Below the pieces are notes generated by a model. The model had not been told where the DNA came from. It did not search any database and worked only from the letters and a program-made list of their open reading frames with translations. From positions 1 through 43,634 of the forward strand of contig OMVY01000021.1 in assembly GCA_900314635.1 (NCBI GenBank): a stretch of 43,634 nt of DNA, given 5' to 3'. This DNA is from an uncultured Methanobrevibacter sp. GTDB taxonomy: Archaea > Methanobacteriota > Methanobacteria > Methanobacteriales > Methanobacteriaceae. The first letter of the stretch is position 1. The number at the start of each line of letters is the position of its first letter. This document shows positions 35,020 to 43,563 of this stretch, in pieces. The translations under genes and the position numbers were made by a program.

Positions 35020-37635
35020 ATGAAAATTCTATTCTTAAACCTGCCATACAAATTCAACATAAGCCGTGCAAGCAGATGGCCGGAAAAGACAAAGTCAGGA
35101 ACATTGTACTATCCATACTGGCTTGCATACTGTGTTGGAGTCTGCCAGAGGGAAGGCCATGACTGCAAATTAGTGGACTGCATAACAAAGGCATACACAA
35201 CCGAGGACACAATCGAAGAAGTGAAATCATTTGCCCCTGATTACATAATGGCCGAGATAACAACCCCTACATGTGCTTATGACTATGAAGTGATAAACGC
35301 CATAAAAGCTGCTTATCCAAGTGCAAAAATCCTTATTGGAGGAACCCATGCCACAATACTGCCTGAAGAGGTATTAAGAGCATGCGAGGGAATCGATTAC
35401 ATTTTAAGACAGGAATACGACTACACAGTTGGGGAAATAATCGAAACAGGTGATATTTCAAAGGTCAGAGGAGTTTCCTATCGAGTAAACGATGAAGGAG
35501 AAGACATATCAAATTTAAAGGACTATGACCTTTCTCAAGGCTATGAAGTCGCACACACAGAAGACAGAGAGCCTTTGGATGACCTGGACTCCCTGCCATA
35601 TGTCTCCAAGGTTTATCAGGAATTCTTGAACTTCGATGATTATGCCTATGCATTTGCCCAGAAGCCGATGATACAAATCGTATCTTCACGAGGATGCCCG
35701 AACCAGTGCAACTTCTGCAGCTATCCTTCAACAATGGGAGGAAGAATATACAGAACCCGAAGCGTGAAGGACCTGGCTGATGAATTCGAATACATCCTGA
35801 AGGAAATCCCTCAAATCAAGGAGATCTTCATTGAAGACGACACATTCACAGTAGACCAGAACAGAGTCATCGATTTCTGCGATGAAATCATCAAAAGAGG
35901 CCTCAAACCAGTATGGAGCTGCAATACAAGAGTCGACCTTAAATTCGAAACAATGCAGAAGATGAAGGATGCAGGATGCAGGCTGCTTGTCTGCGGATAT
36001 GAATCCGGAAATCAGGATGTCCTCAATCAAATCAAGAAGGGAATCACCCTCGAACAGTCAAGAGCCTTTGCAGAAAACGCCAGAAAACTTGACATAAAGG
36101 TCTTCGGATGCTTCATGATAGGCCTCACTGGAGACAATCTGGATACAATCCAGGAAACATACAAGTTTGCACAAAGCGTTTATCCAGACATGTGCTTCTT
36201 CCAGCAGTCAGTTCCATTTCCTGGAACAGGATTCTACGAATGGGCCAAGAAAAATGGCTACCTGATTACAGAAGACTATTCCAAATGGCTAAATGAAGAC
36301 GGCTATCTCAACTGCCTGGTTGATTATCCTTATGCAGACCACAAGGAAATTGAAAAGCTGAGGGACGACCTCATGAGCAAGTACTACTTCTCTTTTGCCT
36401 ATATTGTGAAGACTTTCCTTGCAAATCTGGATTGGACGGAATTCAAGAGGGTCATGCGCGGAGGAACACAATACATCAGCTTCAGTAAACTGCATAAAGG
36501 AATGGAAAAAATGTTAAAACTATCCCTGATCAATTTCGGACCAATCGATGAGGCTGCAATAGAAATAAAGCCCCTCACCATCATAAAAGGGACCAACAAC
36601 ACTGGAAAAACAATGATATTGAAACTAATAAATTCATTGAACTCAGTCATAAACAACCAGCATCCAGAACTCAATAGCTCAAAATTAAGTTTTACAGCAG
36701 CCACAATTTTAAAAAACAGCATAAATCAGGAGTTCTTCAACGATTTCATGAGCGGATTCATAGAGTACATTAATACAAATCCTTCCATCGATTCAGAACC
36801 TTTCAAAATACGAATGGAAGACTTCGACATGCTATACAAGGAGGGAATACAGAATCTTGCAAACATATGCCTCTCTCAAAAGCTTGAAAACACATATCAC
36901 ACCAGAATTGAAGATTTGATTAAATCAGACAAGAGAGAAAAAATAGAAAACGGAACAGAAGACTTCAAATTCTCATACAGAAACACAAGCTATGAGAACA
37001 CACAGATTGAAAACTTCCCCTACATAAACATCGACCTTGAAAGCGGCAATGAACCCCTCTTGTCAATCCACTTTGAAGATGAAGTTGAAGTGAGGATGAA
37101 CTCCGAATACATAGACTCACTGAATGGAAGGGACTATGATTTCTATTTCATATTCTTTTACTCAAATTTCGCAAAGACCGTCCTGAACAAGATCTTTGAA
37201 ACTTCAACCTCATATTTCCTGGATGAATTGAATGAAGATTTTGCCAAATTCATACTGGACAATAATATCAAATCTCCGCTTTATGAAATTGGATTAGATT
37301 TGGAAAAGGATGTTTTAAACACACACTTAGTCAAGGAAAATGATAGTCTTTACTATAAAACAGGATCTGATTTGATTAATACATCATTGGCATCAGATTC
37401 TTTGAAGAAATTATCAAATATAGTCTTCCACATCAAGCATGTGATAAATTCCGGAGATTATCTAATCATCGATGACATTGAGAATCATCTTGATAAAAAA
37501 AGCATATGCATTCTGGCCGAATATCTCTCCAAGGCAAGTGAGAATGGAGTGAATGTTGTCTTAAGCACACACAGCGATCATGTGGTGGAAGAGTTTGAAA
37601 AGCATTCAAAAGACTTGAATGCATATTACCTGTGA
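35020..37635 (+). CDS. B12-binding-type radical SAM enzyme fused to an SMC/OLD-like ATPase
   Basis: The frame encodes about 871 residues. Residues 1-200 form a cobalamin-binding-like Rossmann domain, and 215-480 a radical SAM domain with CPNQCNFC (Cys226, 230, 233), the layout of BchE/HpnJ-like methyltransferases and related enzymes. From about residue 495 a second protein starts without a stop: LSLINFGPIDEAAIEIKPLT, Walker A GTNNTGKT (524-531), Walker B-like YLIIDDIENHLD and the switch LSTHSDH, as in AAA_15/AAA_21 ATPases of the OLD/RecF/SMC type. I chose ATG 35020 (MKILFLNLPYKFN). ATGs at 36502 and 36511, after AAAGGA, could start the ATPase separately. The first half is visibly less AT-rich than the second. 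A gene fusion is the simplest reading. Confidence 0.8.
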   Translation: MKILFLNLPYKFNISRASRWPEKTKSGTLYYPYWLAYCVGVCQREGHDCKLVDCITKAYTTEDTIEEVKSFAPDYIMAEITTPTCAYDYEVINAIKAAYPSAKILIGGTHATILPEEVLRACEGIDYILRQEYDYTVGEIIETGDISKVRGVSYRVNDEGEDISNLKDYDLSQGYEVAHTEDREPLDDLDSLPYVSKVYQEFLNFDDYAYAFAQKPMIQIVSSRGCPNQCNFCSYPSTMGGRIYRTRSVKDLADEFEYILKEIPQIKEIFIEDDTFTVDQNRVIDFCDEIIKRGLKPVWSCNTRVDLKFETMQKMKDAGCRLLVCGYESGNQDVLNQIKKGITLEQSRAFAENARKLDIKVFGCFMIGLTGDNLDTIQETYKFAQSVYPDMCFFQQSVPFPGTGFYEWAKKNGYLITEDYSKWLNEDGYLNCLVDYPYADHKEIEKLRDDLMSKYYFSFAYIVKTFLANLDWTEFKRVMRGGTQYISFSKLHKGMEKMLKLSLINFGPIDEAAIEIKPLTIIKGTNNTGKTMILKLINSLNSVINNQHPELNSSKLSFTAATILKNSINQEFFNDFMSGFIEYINTNPSIDSEPFKIRMEDFDMLYKEGIQNLANICLSQKLENTYHTRIEDLIKSDKREKIENGTEDFKFSYRNTSYENTQIENFPYINIDLESGNEPLLSIHFEDEVEVRMNSEYIDSLNGRDYDFYFIFFYSNFAKTVLNKIFETSTSYFLDELNEDFAKFILDNNIKSPLYEIGLDLEKDVLNTHLVKENDSLYYKTGSDLINTSLASDSLKKLSNIVFHIKHVINSGDYLIIDDIENHLDKKSICILAEYLSKASENGVNVVLSTHSDHVVEEFEKHSKDLNAYYL

Positions 37636-37674
37636 AATGAATGAAATATAGTTTTTTAAATAGCTGTTTAAAAA

Positions 37675-38223
37675 TTAAAGCAATTTCAATTCCTTTAAAA
37701 AATATTTCAAAGAAGTGTTTCTCTCTACAGCTTTATCAAAATCAAAGTCCCTACATATCTGCTCCATGAATTCCAATTTAGAATTAAATTTAGTGGATTT
37801 TCTTATCATCTCCTCAAAATCCTCTTTGCTGATATCATCAGTACAATCGGGAATCTCAAATTCAGAATATATATCTTTTGCATCATCAATTCCAGATAAA
37901 TACCAGCTTTCTATTTCTTCAACCACTATGAAAATCTTTTCATAATCCAAGTCAGGATATATGTCCTGACAATGCTTAATCTTTTCTTTAAATGAGGAAT
38001 AATTCACAGAATCCAAATCTGCAAGAAATACATAATTCATATTGTTTGATTTAGCATATCTAACAATATTGTTTTTTATATCGGCATTTTTACGCTGCTG
38101 GTAAGGAATAACAAATATCTTACATTTGTTCCCATATTTTTCATATAATTTAGGAACAATCAAATTTTCAAAAAATCGCTTATCATCACTCCCCTCTACA
38201 AAAATATAAAATAATTTAAACAT
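37675..38223 (-). CDS. TOPRIM-like nuclease-type protein (OLD/AbiL/RloB-like partner)
   Basis: The 182-residue protein begins KLFYIFVEGSDDKRFFENLI, with Glu10 in a TOPRIM-type VEG motif, followed by VFLADLDSV (Asp69, Asp71), the DxD pair expected of TOPRIM metal sites. A later EEIESWYLSG motif is typical of small TOPRIM proteins encoded beside AAA ATPases (DUF4276/DUF4435-like; I cannot tell which). In known defence systems (split OLD, AbiL, PARIS) such proteins are nucleases or toxins held by the ATPase. It follows the 404-residue ATPase gene by 182 bases. ATG is preceded by CTGGTGATTAG. It converges on the radical SAM-ATPase gene. Confidence 0.7.
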   Translation of the reverse strand: MFKLFYIFVEGSDDKRFFENLIVPKLYEKYGNKCKIFVIPYQQRKNADIKNNIVRYAKSNNMNYVFLADLDSVNYSSFKEKIKHCQDIYPDLDYEKIFIVVEEIESWYLSGIDDAKDIYSEFEIPDCTDDISKEDFEEMIRKSTKFNSKLEFMEQICRDFDFDKAVERNTSLKYFLKELKLL

Positions 38224-38405
38224 CTAATCACCAGAAAAATTTAGAAAAGTTGAAAATAATAAAGAGAGATTGATCTAAAAAGAATCAAAAAACAATGATA
38301 AAAGCTACAAAAGATAAGTAAATTTAAAAAAAATACTGAAATGGAATATGAATAAAAATTAAATTTAAAAGATGCAAAATCAATAAAAATTCAATTATTA
38401 AAAAA

Positions 38406-39620
38406 TCAAATATTCAAGATTCCATTCAGATACAAGTCTTCAATACCCATTTCCTTTAGAAAATCCGCAATGTATTCCTCATCAGCAGGTTTTGAAACTG
38501 TGGAAAATCCCTCCATATCTCTGCAGATACAGTAAATATCATCATCATGAGACTGTCTTAAAAATTCAGCGCTGTGAGTCGCAACAAAGATCTGTTTTTT
38601 CAAGGAAACCTCCTCCATCATTTCAATAAGACTCAAAATCATATTGGGATGAATGTTTCTCTCAGGTTCCTCAATGAAAATAAAATTATTGTTTTCAAAA
38701 TATAATGCTATGATTAAAGCAATCATATTGCTTGTCCCATCTGAAATAAACGAGGAAGGAAAGTGATTTTTAGAAAAATTCTCACTTAAATTAAAAGCCA
38801 TGGAACTGTCTGCGAATTTTTCCACCTCAACATCACCAACAAAAGGCATCAAAACATTCAACAAGTTCATGAACTCTCTTTTTCGAGTATTTAAAATGTT
38901 TTTCAGGATTATGGCAAGATTATCACCATTTTCGCTTAAATAGGACTTATCAAAATTTTTTGTAATGCTTTTTGATTTTAAAGGGTCGAAATTATAAAAG
39001 TTAAAATCAAACAAAAGCAAAGCCCATGGAAATGGGAGATTGGCAAGTGGACTGTGCAATAGTGTGAAATAAGAATCCTTTGAAGACATTTCATTAATCA
39101 GATTCAATAATTGAAGGGGAATTATGTCTTCAACCATTATCTCATGGCTTGTTCGTAAAAAAGATTTAATCATTCCTTGAGAGTTGACAATAGTCAATAC
39201 ATCTTCACATAATAATGACTCCCTCTTGAAAAATCTGCAATGAAATTCCACTTTTTCACTTAGAACTTTGATATCATCATTAGAGAAATCCAATTCCAAA
39301 TTGTAAATTATTGAATCTGATTCAATTGCAATCTTCTCGTTTTCATCAATCAAGCTTGAAAATCTGCCATTATAATCAAATAATAGCTTGATGCTTAAAA
39401 CATCATTATCCAAATTCACATTGGTAATGTATTTGCTTCCTCCCTGCTTATAGACAGCCCTATACAAACCATTCTTGGAAATATCTTTTAAGAATCTGAA
39501 TATTTCAAAAAAATTGGATTTACCTGAAGCATTAGGACCAATCATCACATTGAATCTATTGAATCTGGTTTTAAAATATTTGAAACTTTTAAAGTTCTTC
39601 ACTTCCATCTCAGACAGCAT
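38406..39620 (-). CDS. AAA_21-type ATPase (RecF/OLD-like), putative defence ATPase
   Basis: This 404-residue protein begins MLSEMEVKNFKSFKYFKTRF. Walker A is GPNASGKS (28-35), the signature-like region FISDGTSNMIALIIAL comes before Walker B FIFIEEPERNIHP, and the switch is VATHSAEFL. This order is typical of AAA_21 ATPases found in abortive-infection modules. The TOPRIM-like gene is immediately downstream on the same strand, and the orphan small-protein gene is 68 bases upstream, so the three may be one transcript. ATG follows AGGAGATAAATC, a strong site. Confidence 0.85.
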   Translation of the reverse strand: MLSEMEVKNFKSFKYFKTRFNRFNVMIGPNASGKSNFFEIFRFLKDISKNGLYRAVYKQGGSKYITNVNLDNDVLSIKLLFDYNGRFSSLIDENEKIAIESDSIIYNLELDFSNDDIKVLSEKVEFHCRFFKRESLLCEDVLTIVNSQGMIKSFLRTSHEIMVEDIIPLQLLNLINEMSSKDSYFTLLHSPLANLPFPWALLLFDFNFYNFDPLKSKSITKNFDKSYLSENGDNLAIILKNILNTRKREFMNLLNVLMPFVGDVEVEKFADSSMAFNLSENFSKNHFPSSFISDGTSNMIALIIALYFENNNFIFIEEPERNIHPNMILSLIEMMEEVSLKKQIFVATHSAEFLRQSHDDDIYCICRDMEGFSTVSKPADEEYIADFLKEMGIEDLYLNGILNI

Positions 39621-39688
39621 GATTTATCTCCTATGTGAAATAATTTTTCTCATCATTAAAATTTTTAAAACTTTTCTTAAAACGAATT

Positions 39689-39994
39689 TCATCTATTTAA
39701 AAATATATAAATTCTCTCAAAATTCAATGAAATATTATTTTTATCGCAAAAATCGCAAAAATCATCAGTAACTTTTAAAGTTAAATCAAGTAATTCATCG
39801 CTAGATACTTCTTTTTTAACTCTGAAAAAATATTCCACATCAATTCCTTCAATTTTAGAAGGATTTATAAAAGTACAGGATAAAACATTTTCATATTTCA
39901 GAACTATCACATCTTGACAATATTCTAAAACAACACCATAACTATCTAAAGGCTTTGAAAATTGCCTTTTAAATAAATTTTCAGTGTCTTCCAT
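39689..39994 (-). CDS. Small protein of unknown family, copy 1 (heads the ATPase-TOPRIM group)
   Basis: The frame is open for 129 residues, but ATG at 39994 is preferred: TGGGGTATTTT precedes it, giving 101 residues (MEDTENLFKRQFSKPLDSYG). The sequence suggests a beta-beta-alpha-beta fold: VLSCTF, GIDVEYFFRV, a helix DELLDLTLKVTDDFCDFC, and ERIYIFLNR. No known motif is recognised. It is about 60-65% identical to the copy at 40787. A HEPN gene follows that copy, whereas here the ATPase follows. Its TATA region is less perfect than that of copy 2. Confidence 0.6.
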   Translation of the reverse strand: MEDTENLFKRQFSKPLDSYGVVLEYCQDVIVLKYENVLSCTFINPSKIEGIDVEYFFRVKKEVSSDELLDLTLKVTDDFCDFCDKNNISLNFERIYIFLNR

Positions 39995-40078
39995 AAAATA
40001 CCCCATTAAACTTTTCTTAAAATGATTATATCCAAAATTACTTAAATATTTTTGCTTTAAATAGAAATAAAATAACAA

Positions 40079-40349
40079 ATAAAGATTATTTTAACAAATA
40101 AATACTAATTTGACAAATAAATACAAATTTAACAATTTAAAATCAATATTGCTCTAGATTAAGAAAATAATTTCAAGTTATAAAAAATAATTTAAAGACG
40201 ATTTTAATAATTTAAATTGTAAAAATAGTCTATTTTTCATTATTAATAAATATTTTCAATCAAAATCAAAAAACAATAACAAAACGAGCATATTTTCACA
40301 TATAGTAAACCATACATTAAAAAAATTGAAAAAAAGGAAAAATTATCCA
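40079..40349 (-). repeat. Conserved leader, copy 1
   Basis: About 270 nt upstream of small-protein copy 1 are roughly 90% identical by eye to 41177-41440 upstream of copy 2. The copy ends in a palindrome with one mismatch, TATAGTAAACCATA (40301-40314), and its TATA box is altered (TATATGTGAAAA on the minus strand). There is no ORF. Confidence 0.7.
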
Positions 40350-40361
40350 TCAACAAAAAAA

Positions 40362-40781
40362 TTATTTTAAAGTTCTAATAATATAATCAGAAAAATCAAA
40401 CAGATCATCCAAGGAAAATTTGTAGCGGTCAGGCAAATAACTATAAAATTCATTATTCAACTCATAATCACAATAATGACGATTATTTTTAAGAGAAGTT
40501 AACCTGTCCTTAAGATTTATCTTAATATTCATTGGAAAAGATGTATGAACCATTATAAATTCTGGAACATGATAATGGTCCCCAGTACCCCTGGACTCAT
40601 AATCAGTTTCCAATATTAACCATTCCCTAGCATGTAAAAATGCAGCATAATATAATCTGCTGACAATGGTTCTCTTGATGGAAGATTCATTTGAATCAAG
40701 ACCGTTCATTTTCATATATAACTCTTTAGAAAGCTCAAAAAAGTTTATTGGTTCAAAAGAGTTAAAATCATCACCATACAT
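40362..40781 (-). CDS. HEPN/UPF0332-like protein, putative toxin or RNase
   Basis: The 139-residue protein contains SRLYYAAFLHAREWLI, which matches the first-helix signature of UPF0332/HEPN proteins (SRAYYAAFHAARALL), and ends its core with LKNNRHYCDYELN, the counterpart of the RxKADY segment. HEPN proteins are often RNase toxins in toxin-antitoxin and defence systems; the canonical Rx4-6H catalytic motif is not clearly present, so activity is uncertain. ATG at 40781 is preferred, with CGGTGA five bases upstream overlapping the stop codon of the preceding gene. The pair is therefore translationally coupled, as toxin-antitoxin genes usually are. Confidence 0.65.
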   Translation of the reverse strand: MYGDDFNSFEPINFFELSKELYMKMNGLDSNESSIKRTIVSRLYYAAFLHAREWLILETDYESRGTGDHYHVPEFIMVHTSFPMNIKINLKDRLTSLKNNRHYCDYELNNEFYSYLPDRYKFSLDDLFDFSDYIIRTLK

Positions 40782-40786
40782 GAAAA

Positions 40787-41092
40787 TCACCGGTTAACAA
40801 TTATATAAACTCTTGCAAAATCTATTGGAATCCTGTTTTTCTCGCAAAAATCACAGAAATCATCATGGACTTTGGTGGTTAGATCATTCAACTCTTTAGA
40901 AGATACTGTATCCATAACTTTAAAATAGTATTCAACATCAATTCCCTCAAGCGGAGACTGTTGGAAAAAAGTACAGGACAAAACATTTTCATATTTCGGA
41001 ACTATCACATCTTGGCAATATTTTAAAACTAAATTATGACTATCTTGAGGACTTGATAATTGCCTTTTAAATAAATTTTCAGCTGTTTCCAT
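40787..41092 (-). CDS. Small protein of unknown family, copy 2 (partner of the HEPN gene)
   Basis: ATG at 41092 follows GAGGCGTTTT and gives 101 residues (METAENLFKRQLSSPQDSHN); the frame is open upstream to 41176 but that part overlaps the leader. Its features are KYENVLSCTF, GIDVEYYFKV, a helix SSKELNDLTTKVHDDFCDFC and ARVYIIVNR. Its position just before and coupled to a HEPN gene is that of an antitoxin or regulator. It is not an MNT nucleotidyltransferase: no GSxxxxxxDxD motif is present. A 275-nt leader with TATA box and palindrome lies upstream. Confidence 0.65.
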   Translation of the reverse strand: METAENLFKRQLSSPQDSHNLVLKYCQDVIVPKYENVLSCTFFQQSPLEGIDVEYYFKVMDTVSSKELNDLTTKVHDDFCDFCEKNRIPIDFARVYIIVNR

Positions 41093-41176
41093 AAAACGCC
41101 TCATTAAACTTTTCTTAAAACGATTATATTCAACATTACTTAAATATTTTTGCTTTAAATGAAAATAAAATAACAA

Positions 41177-41440
41177 ATAAATATTATTTTAACAAACAAA
41201 TGCTAATTTGATAAATAAAAATAAATTCAACAATTTAAAATCAATATTGCTATAGATTAAGAAAAATAATATCAAGTTATAAAAAATAATTTAAAGATGA
41301 TTTTAATAATTTAAATTGTAAAAATAATCTATTTTTCATTATTAATAAATATTTTCAATCAAAATCAAAAAATAATGATAAAATAAGCGTATTTTTATAT
41401 ATAGTAAACTATACATTAAAAAAATTGAAAATAAGGAAAA
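41177..41440 (-). repeat. Conserved leader, copy 2
   Basis: This is the upstream copy of the leader duplicated at 40079-40349. On the minus strand it runs from the promoter (41388-41413) to the small-protein gene. If transcription starts about 25 nt after the TATA box, the untranslated leader is roughly 275 nt, unusually long for this organism. No ORF and no known riboswitch pattern is recognised. Confidence 0.7.
41388..41413 (-). promoter_or_regulatory. TATA box and palindromic operator of the HEPN module
   Basis: The perfect palindrome TATAGT-AA-ACTATA (41400-41413) overlaps the upstream edge of the minus-strand TATA box CTATATATAAAAA (about 41392-41404). A bound protein would block TBP/TFB. 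This placement suits autoregulation by a toxin-antitoxin pair. Confidence 0.6.
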
Positions 41441-41505
41441 AAAATTTAATTATTGTGCAATGAAAAAAATAAAGAAAAATTAAAATTTTCAAACTAAAAA
41501 ATAAT

Positions 41506-41523
41506 AGAGTTTATAAAAACTCT
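41506..41523 (-). terminator. Hairpin terminator after glmS
   Basis: On the minus strand AGAGTTT-TTAT-AAACTCT is a perfect 7-bp stem followed by ATTATTTTTTAG, directly after the glmS stop at 41528. Confidence 0.6.
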
Positions 41524-41527
41524 AAAA

Positions 41528-43315
41528 TCATTCGACTGTCACACACTTTGCCAGGTTCTTAGGCTTGTCAGGATCGACTCCTTCCTTGGATATTGCCACA
41601 TAATAGCTTAAAAGCTGGAGAGGCACGATGTATACAAGAGGAGCGATTATCTCATCAACCTCATCATTGATTAAAAATATATCCTTGGCATGGGTGAACT
41701 GCTCCTTGTCCTTGCGTGCTCCGATTGCAAGAACATCCGCACCGCGGGCCCTAACTTCCTCGAGATTGCTCATGGTCTTTTCAAGATTGTCTCCAGGAGG
41801 AAGCAGAACGACAACAGGAATTCCCTTGTCTATAAGAGCCAGAGGCCCATGCTTCAGCTCTCCTGCGGCATAACCTTCACCATGAATATAAGTAATCTCC
41901 TTTAATTTCAAAGCCCCTTCAAGAGCTGTCGGATATGCATATCCTCTTCCAAGATAGAAGAAGTCCTTGGCATACCTGTACTTCACGGATAATTGCTTTA
42001 TGACATCGCAGTCCTTTAAGATTTCATTGATATAATCAGGAACTTTTTCCAATTTAGATAACAGCTCTTCATCTCCTGCAAGAAGACCTGCAAAGAGATA
42101 GATTGCAGTCAATTGACTTACATAGGTCTTGGTTGCCGCAACCCCTATTTCAGGACCTGCCTGGGTCTGGATTACATACTGGGCTCTGCGTGTCATTGAA
42201 GATCCTACAACATTGACGATTGCAAGAGTCTTTGAAGTCTCGTTTGCAATATCCAGCGCCTTCAGGGTGTCTGCAGTTTCTCCAGACTGGGATATGAAAA
42301 TCACAAGTGTCTTCTCATCCAATGTGCGAGCTGAGTATTTGAATTCGCTTGCAAGAAGCACTTCTGTTGGAATGCCTGCCAATGGCTCAATCAAGTATTT
42401 TCCAATCAATGAAGCATGATATGAAGTTCCGCAGGCTACAAAAACCACTCTGTTGATGTCGCCTTTAAGCTCGTCAACGATTTGCTGGACATTCTCCCTT
42501 TGAGTGAGGGTGTTTTGAATGGCGGTATCCTGCTCGTTTATCTCTTTTATCATGAAGTGGTCGTATCCTCCTTTTTCAGCCATTTCAGGAGACCAGTTGA
42601 TTGTGGTTACCTCCTTGTTTATCACATTGTCGTATTCATCCTTGACAGTGACTCCATCAGGATTCAAGACAACGATTTCCCCCTGTTCAGGGAAGATGAT
42701 GTCACGGGCGTACTTAAGAATTGCAGGATAATCACTTGCTACAAAATACTCATCATGACCGATACCAACGATTAAAGGACTGTCCTTCCTAGTTGCAACA
42801 ACCCTTCCAGGCTCGTCGACACAGATTGCAGCAATGGCATATGAACCATGAATTACATCAAGAACCTTTCTTAATGCATTTTCCAAATCAAGGCCTGTCT
42901 TCATGTATTTATCAAGAAGATGAGGGATGACTTCGGTATCTGTTTCAGATTTGAATTTATATCCTTCACCAATCAGCTCCTCCTTGATTTCAGCGCTGTT
43001 TTCAATTATTCCATTGTGAACTACTGCTATTGTCCTGTCCATGTTCAAGTGAGGGTGGGAATTGGTCTTGTTTGGATCTCCATGAGTGGCCCATCTTACA
43101 TGGGCGATTCCAAAACTGCCTTCCATGTCCTTTAAATCGAGCTTTTTGTCCACTTCCTTGATTTTGCCTGCATCTTTCTTAAGGTTTATTTTCCTATCCA
43201 CCGCAGTAGCTATCCCTACTGAGTCATAACCTCTGTATTCCAGTTTAGAAATTGAGTCTAATAGAATTGGAGCCGCTTTTTTCTCTTTTAATACACATCC
43301 AACAATTCCACACAT
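41528..43315 (-). CDS. glmS: Glutamine--fructose-6-phosphate aminotransferase (isomerising)
   Basis: This 595-residue enzyme makes glucosamine-6-phosphate from fructose-6-phosphate and glutamine, the entry to UDP-GlcNAc and hence pseudomurein and surface glycans. The class II amidotransferase domain begins MCGIVGCVLKEKKAAPIL; Cys2 is the N-terminal nucleophile after Met removal, so ATG 43315 is the start, not the in-frame ATG at 43324. Two SIS isomerase domains follow (VFVACGTSYHAS...ISQSGETADT, and LGRGYAYPTALEGALKLKEI), and the end is KNLAKCVTVE as in the family. A TATA box at 43361-43370 gives a leader of about 25 nt. Confidence 0.96.
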   Translation of the reverse strand: MCGIVGCVLKEKKAAPILLDSISKLEYRGYDSVGIATAVDRKINLKKDAGKIKEVDKKLDLKDMEGSFGIAHVRWATHGDPNKTNSHPHLNMDRTIAVVHNGIIENSAEIKEELIGEGYKFKSETDTEVIPHLLDKYMKTGLDLENALRKVLDVIHGSYAIAAICVDEPGRVVATRKDSPLIVGIGHDEYFVASDYPAILKYARDIIFPEQGEIVVLNPDGVTVKDEYDNVINKEVTTINWSPEMAEKGGYDHFMIKEINEQDTAIQNTLTQRENVQQIVDELKGDINRVVFVACGTSYHASLIGKYLIEPLAGIPTEVLLASEFKYSARTLDEKTLVIFISQSGETADTLKALDIANETSKTLAIVNVVGSSMTRRAQYVIQTQAGPEIGVAATKTYVSQLTAIYLFAGLLAGDEELLSKLEKVPDYINEILKDCDVIKQLSVKYRYAKDFFYLGRGYAYPTALEGALKLKEITYIHGEGYAAGELKHGPLALIDKGIPVVVLLPPGDNLEKTMSNLEEVRARGADVLAIGARKDKEQFTHAKDIFLINDEVDEIIAPLVYIVPLQLLSYYVAISKEGVDPDKPKNLAKCVTVE

Positions 43316-43360
43316 GATAACCATTCCTTTTGATTTGAAATTAGCAATTGATCTTGCTAT

Positions 43361-43370
43361 TATATAAAAT
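43361..43370 (-). promoter_or_regulatory. TATA box of glmS
   Basis: On the minus strand this reads TTTTATATAA, about 46-55 bases upstream of the glmS ATG, giving a short leader with no room for a glmS-type ribozyme. Confidence 0.5.
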
Positions 43371-43563
43371 TAATAATTCCAATTGATTTATGAAATACTC
43401 CAAAGTTTCCATGAACTTGTCATAATTGATTTCATGAATTTAGAGCATCCCAATTGATATAATTTAATGCTTTATAAGTCAGTTTATATTATTTTATTCT
43501 TTTATTTTATTTAAAACTTTATAGAATTGTGAAAGCGGGACTGTCACAAATTTGAGTGATTTT

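Noticed and set aside
40787-41092. MNT nucleotidyltransferase antitoxin next to the HEPN gene
   Set aside because: The GSxxxxxxDxD signature of MNT proteins is absent, so this is not a standard MNT-HEPN pair.
43316-43360. glmS ribozyme or riboswitch upstream of glmS
   Set aside because: The TATA box at 43361-43370 leaves a leader of only about 25 nt, and the ribozyme is known from bacteria.
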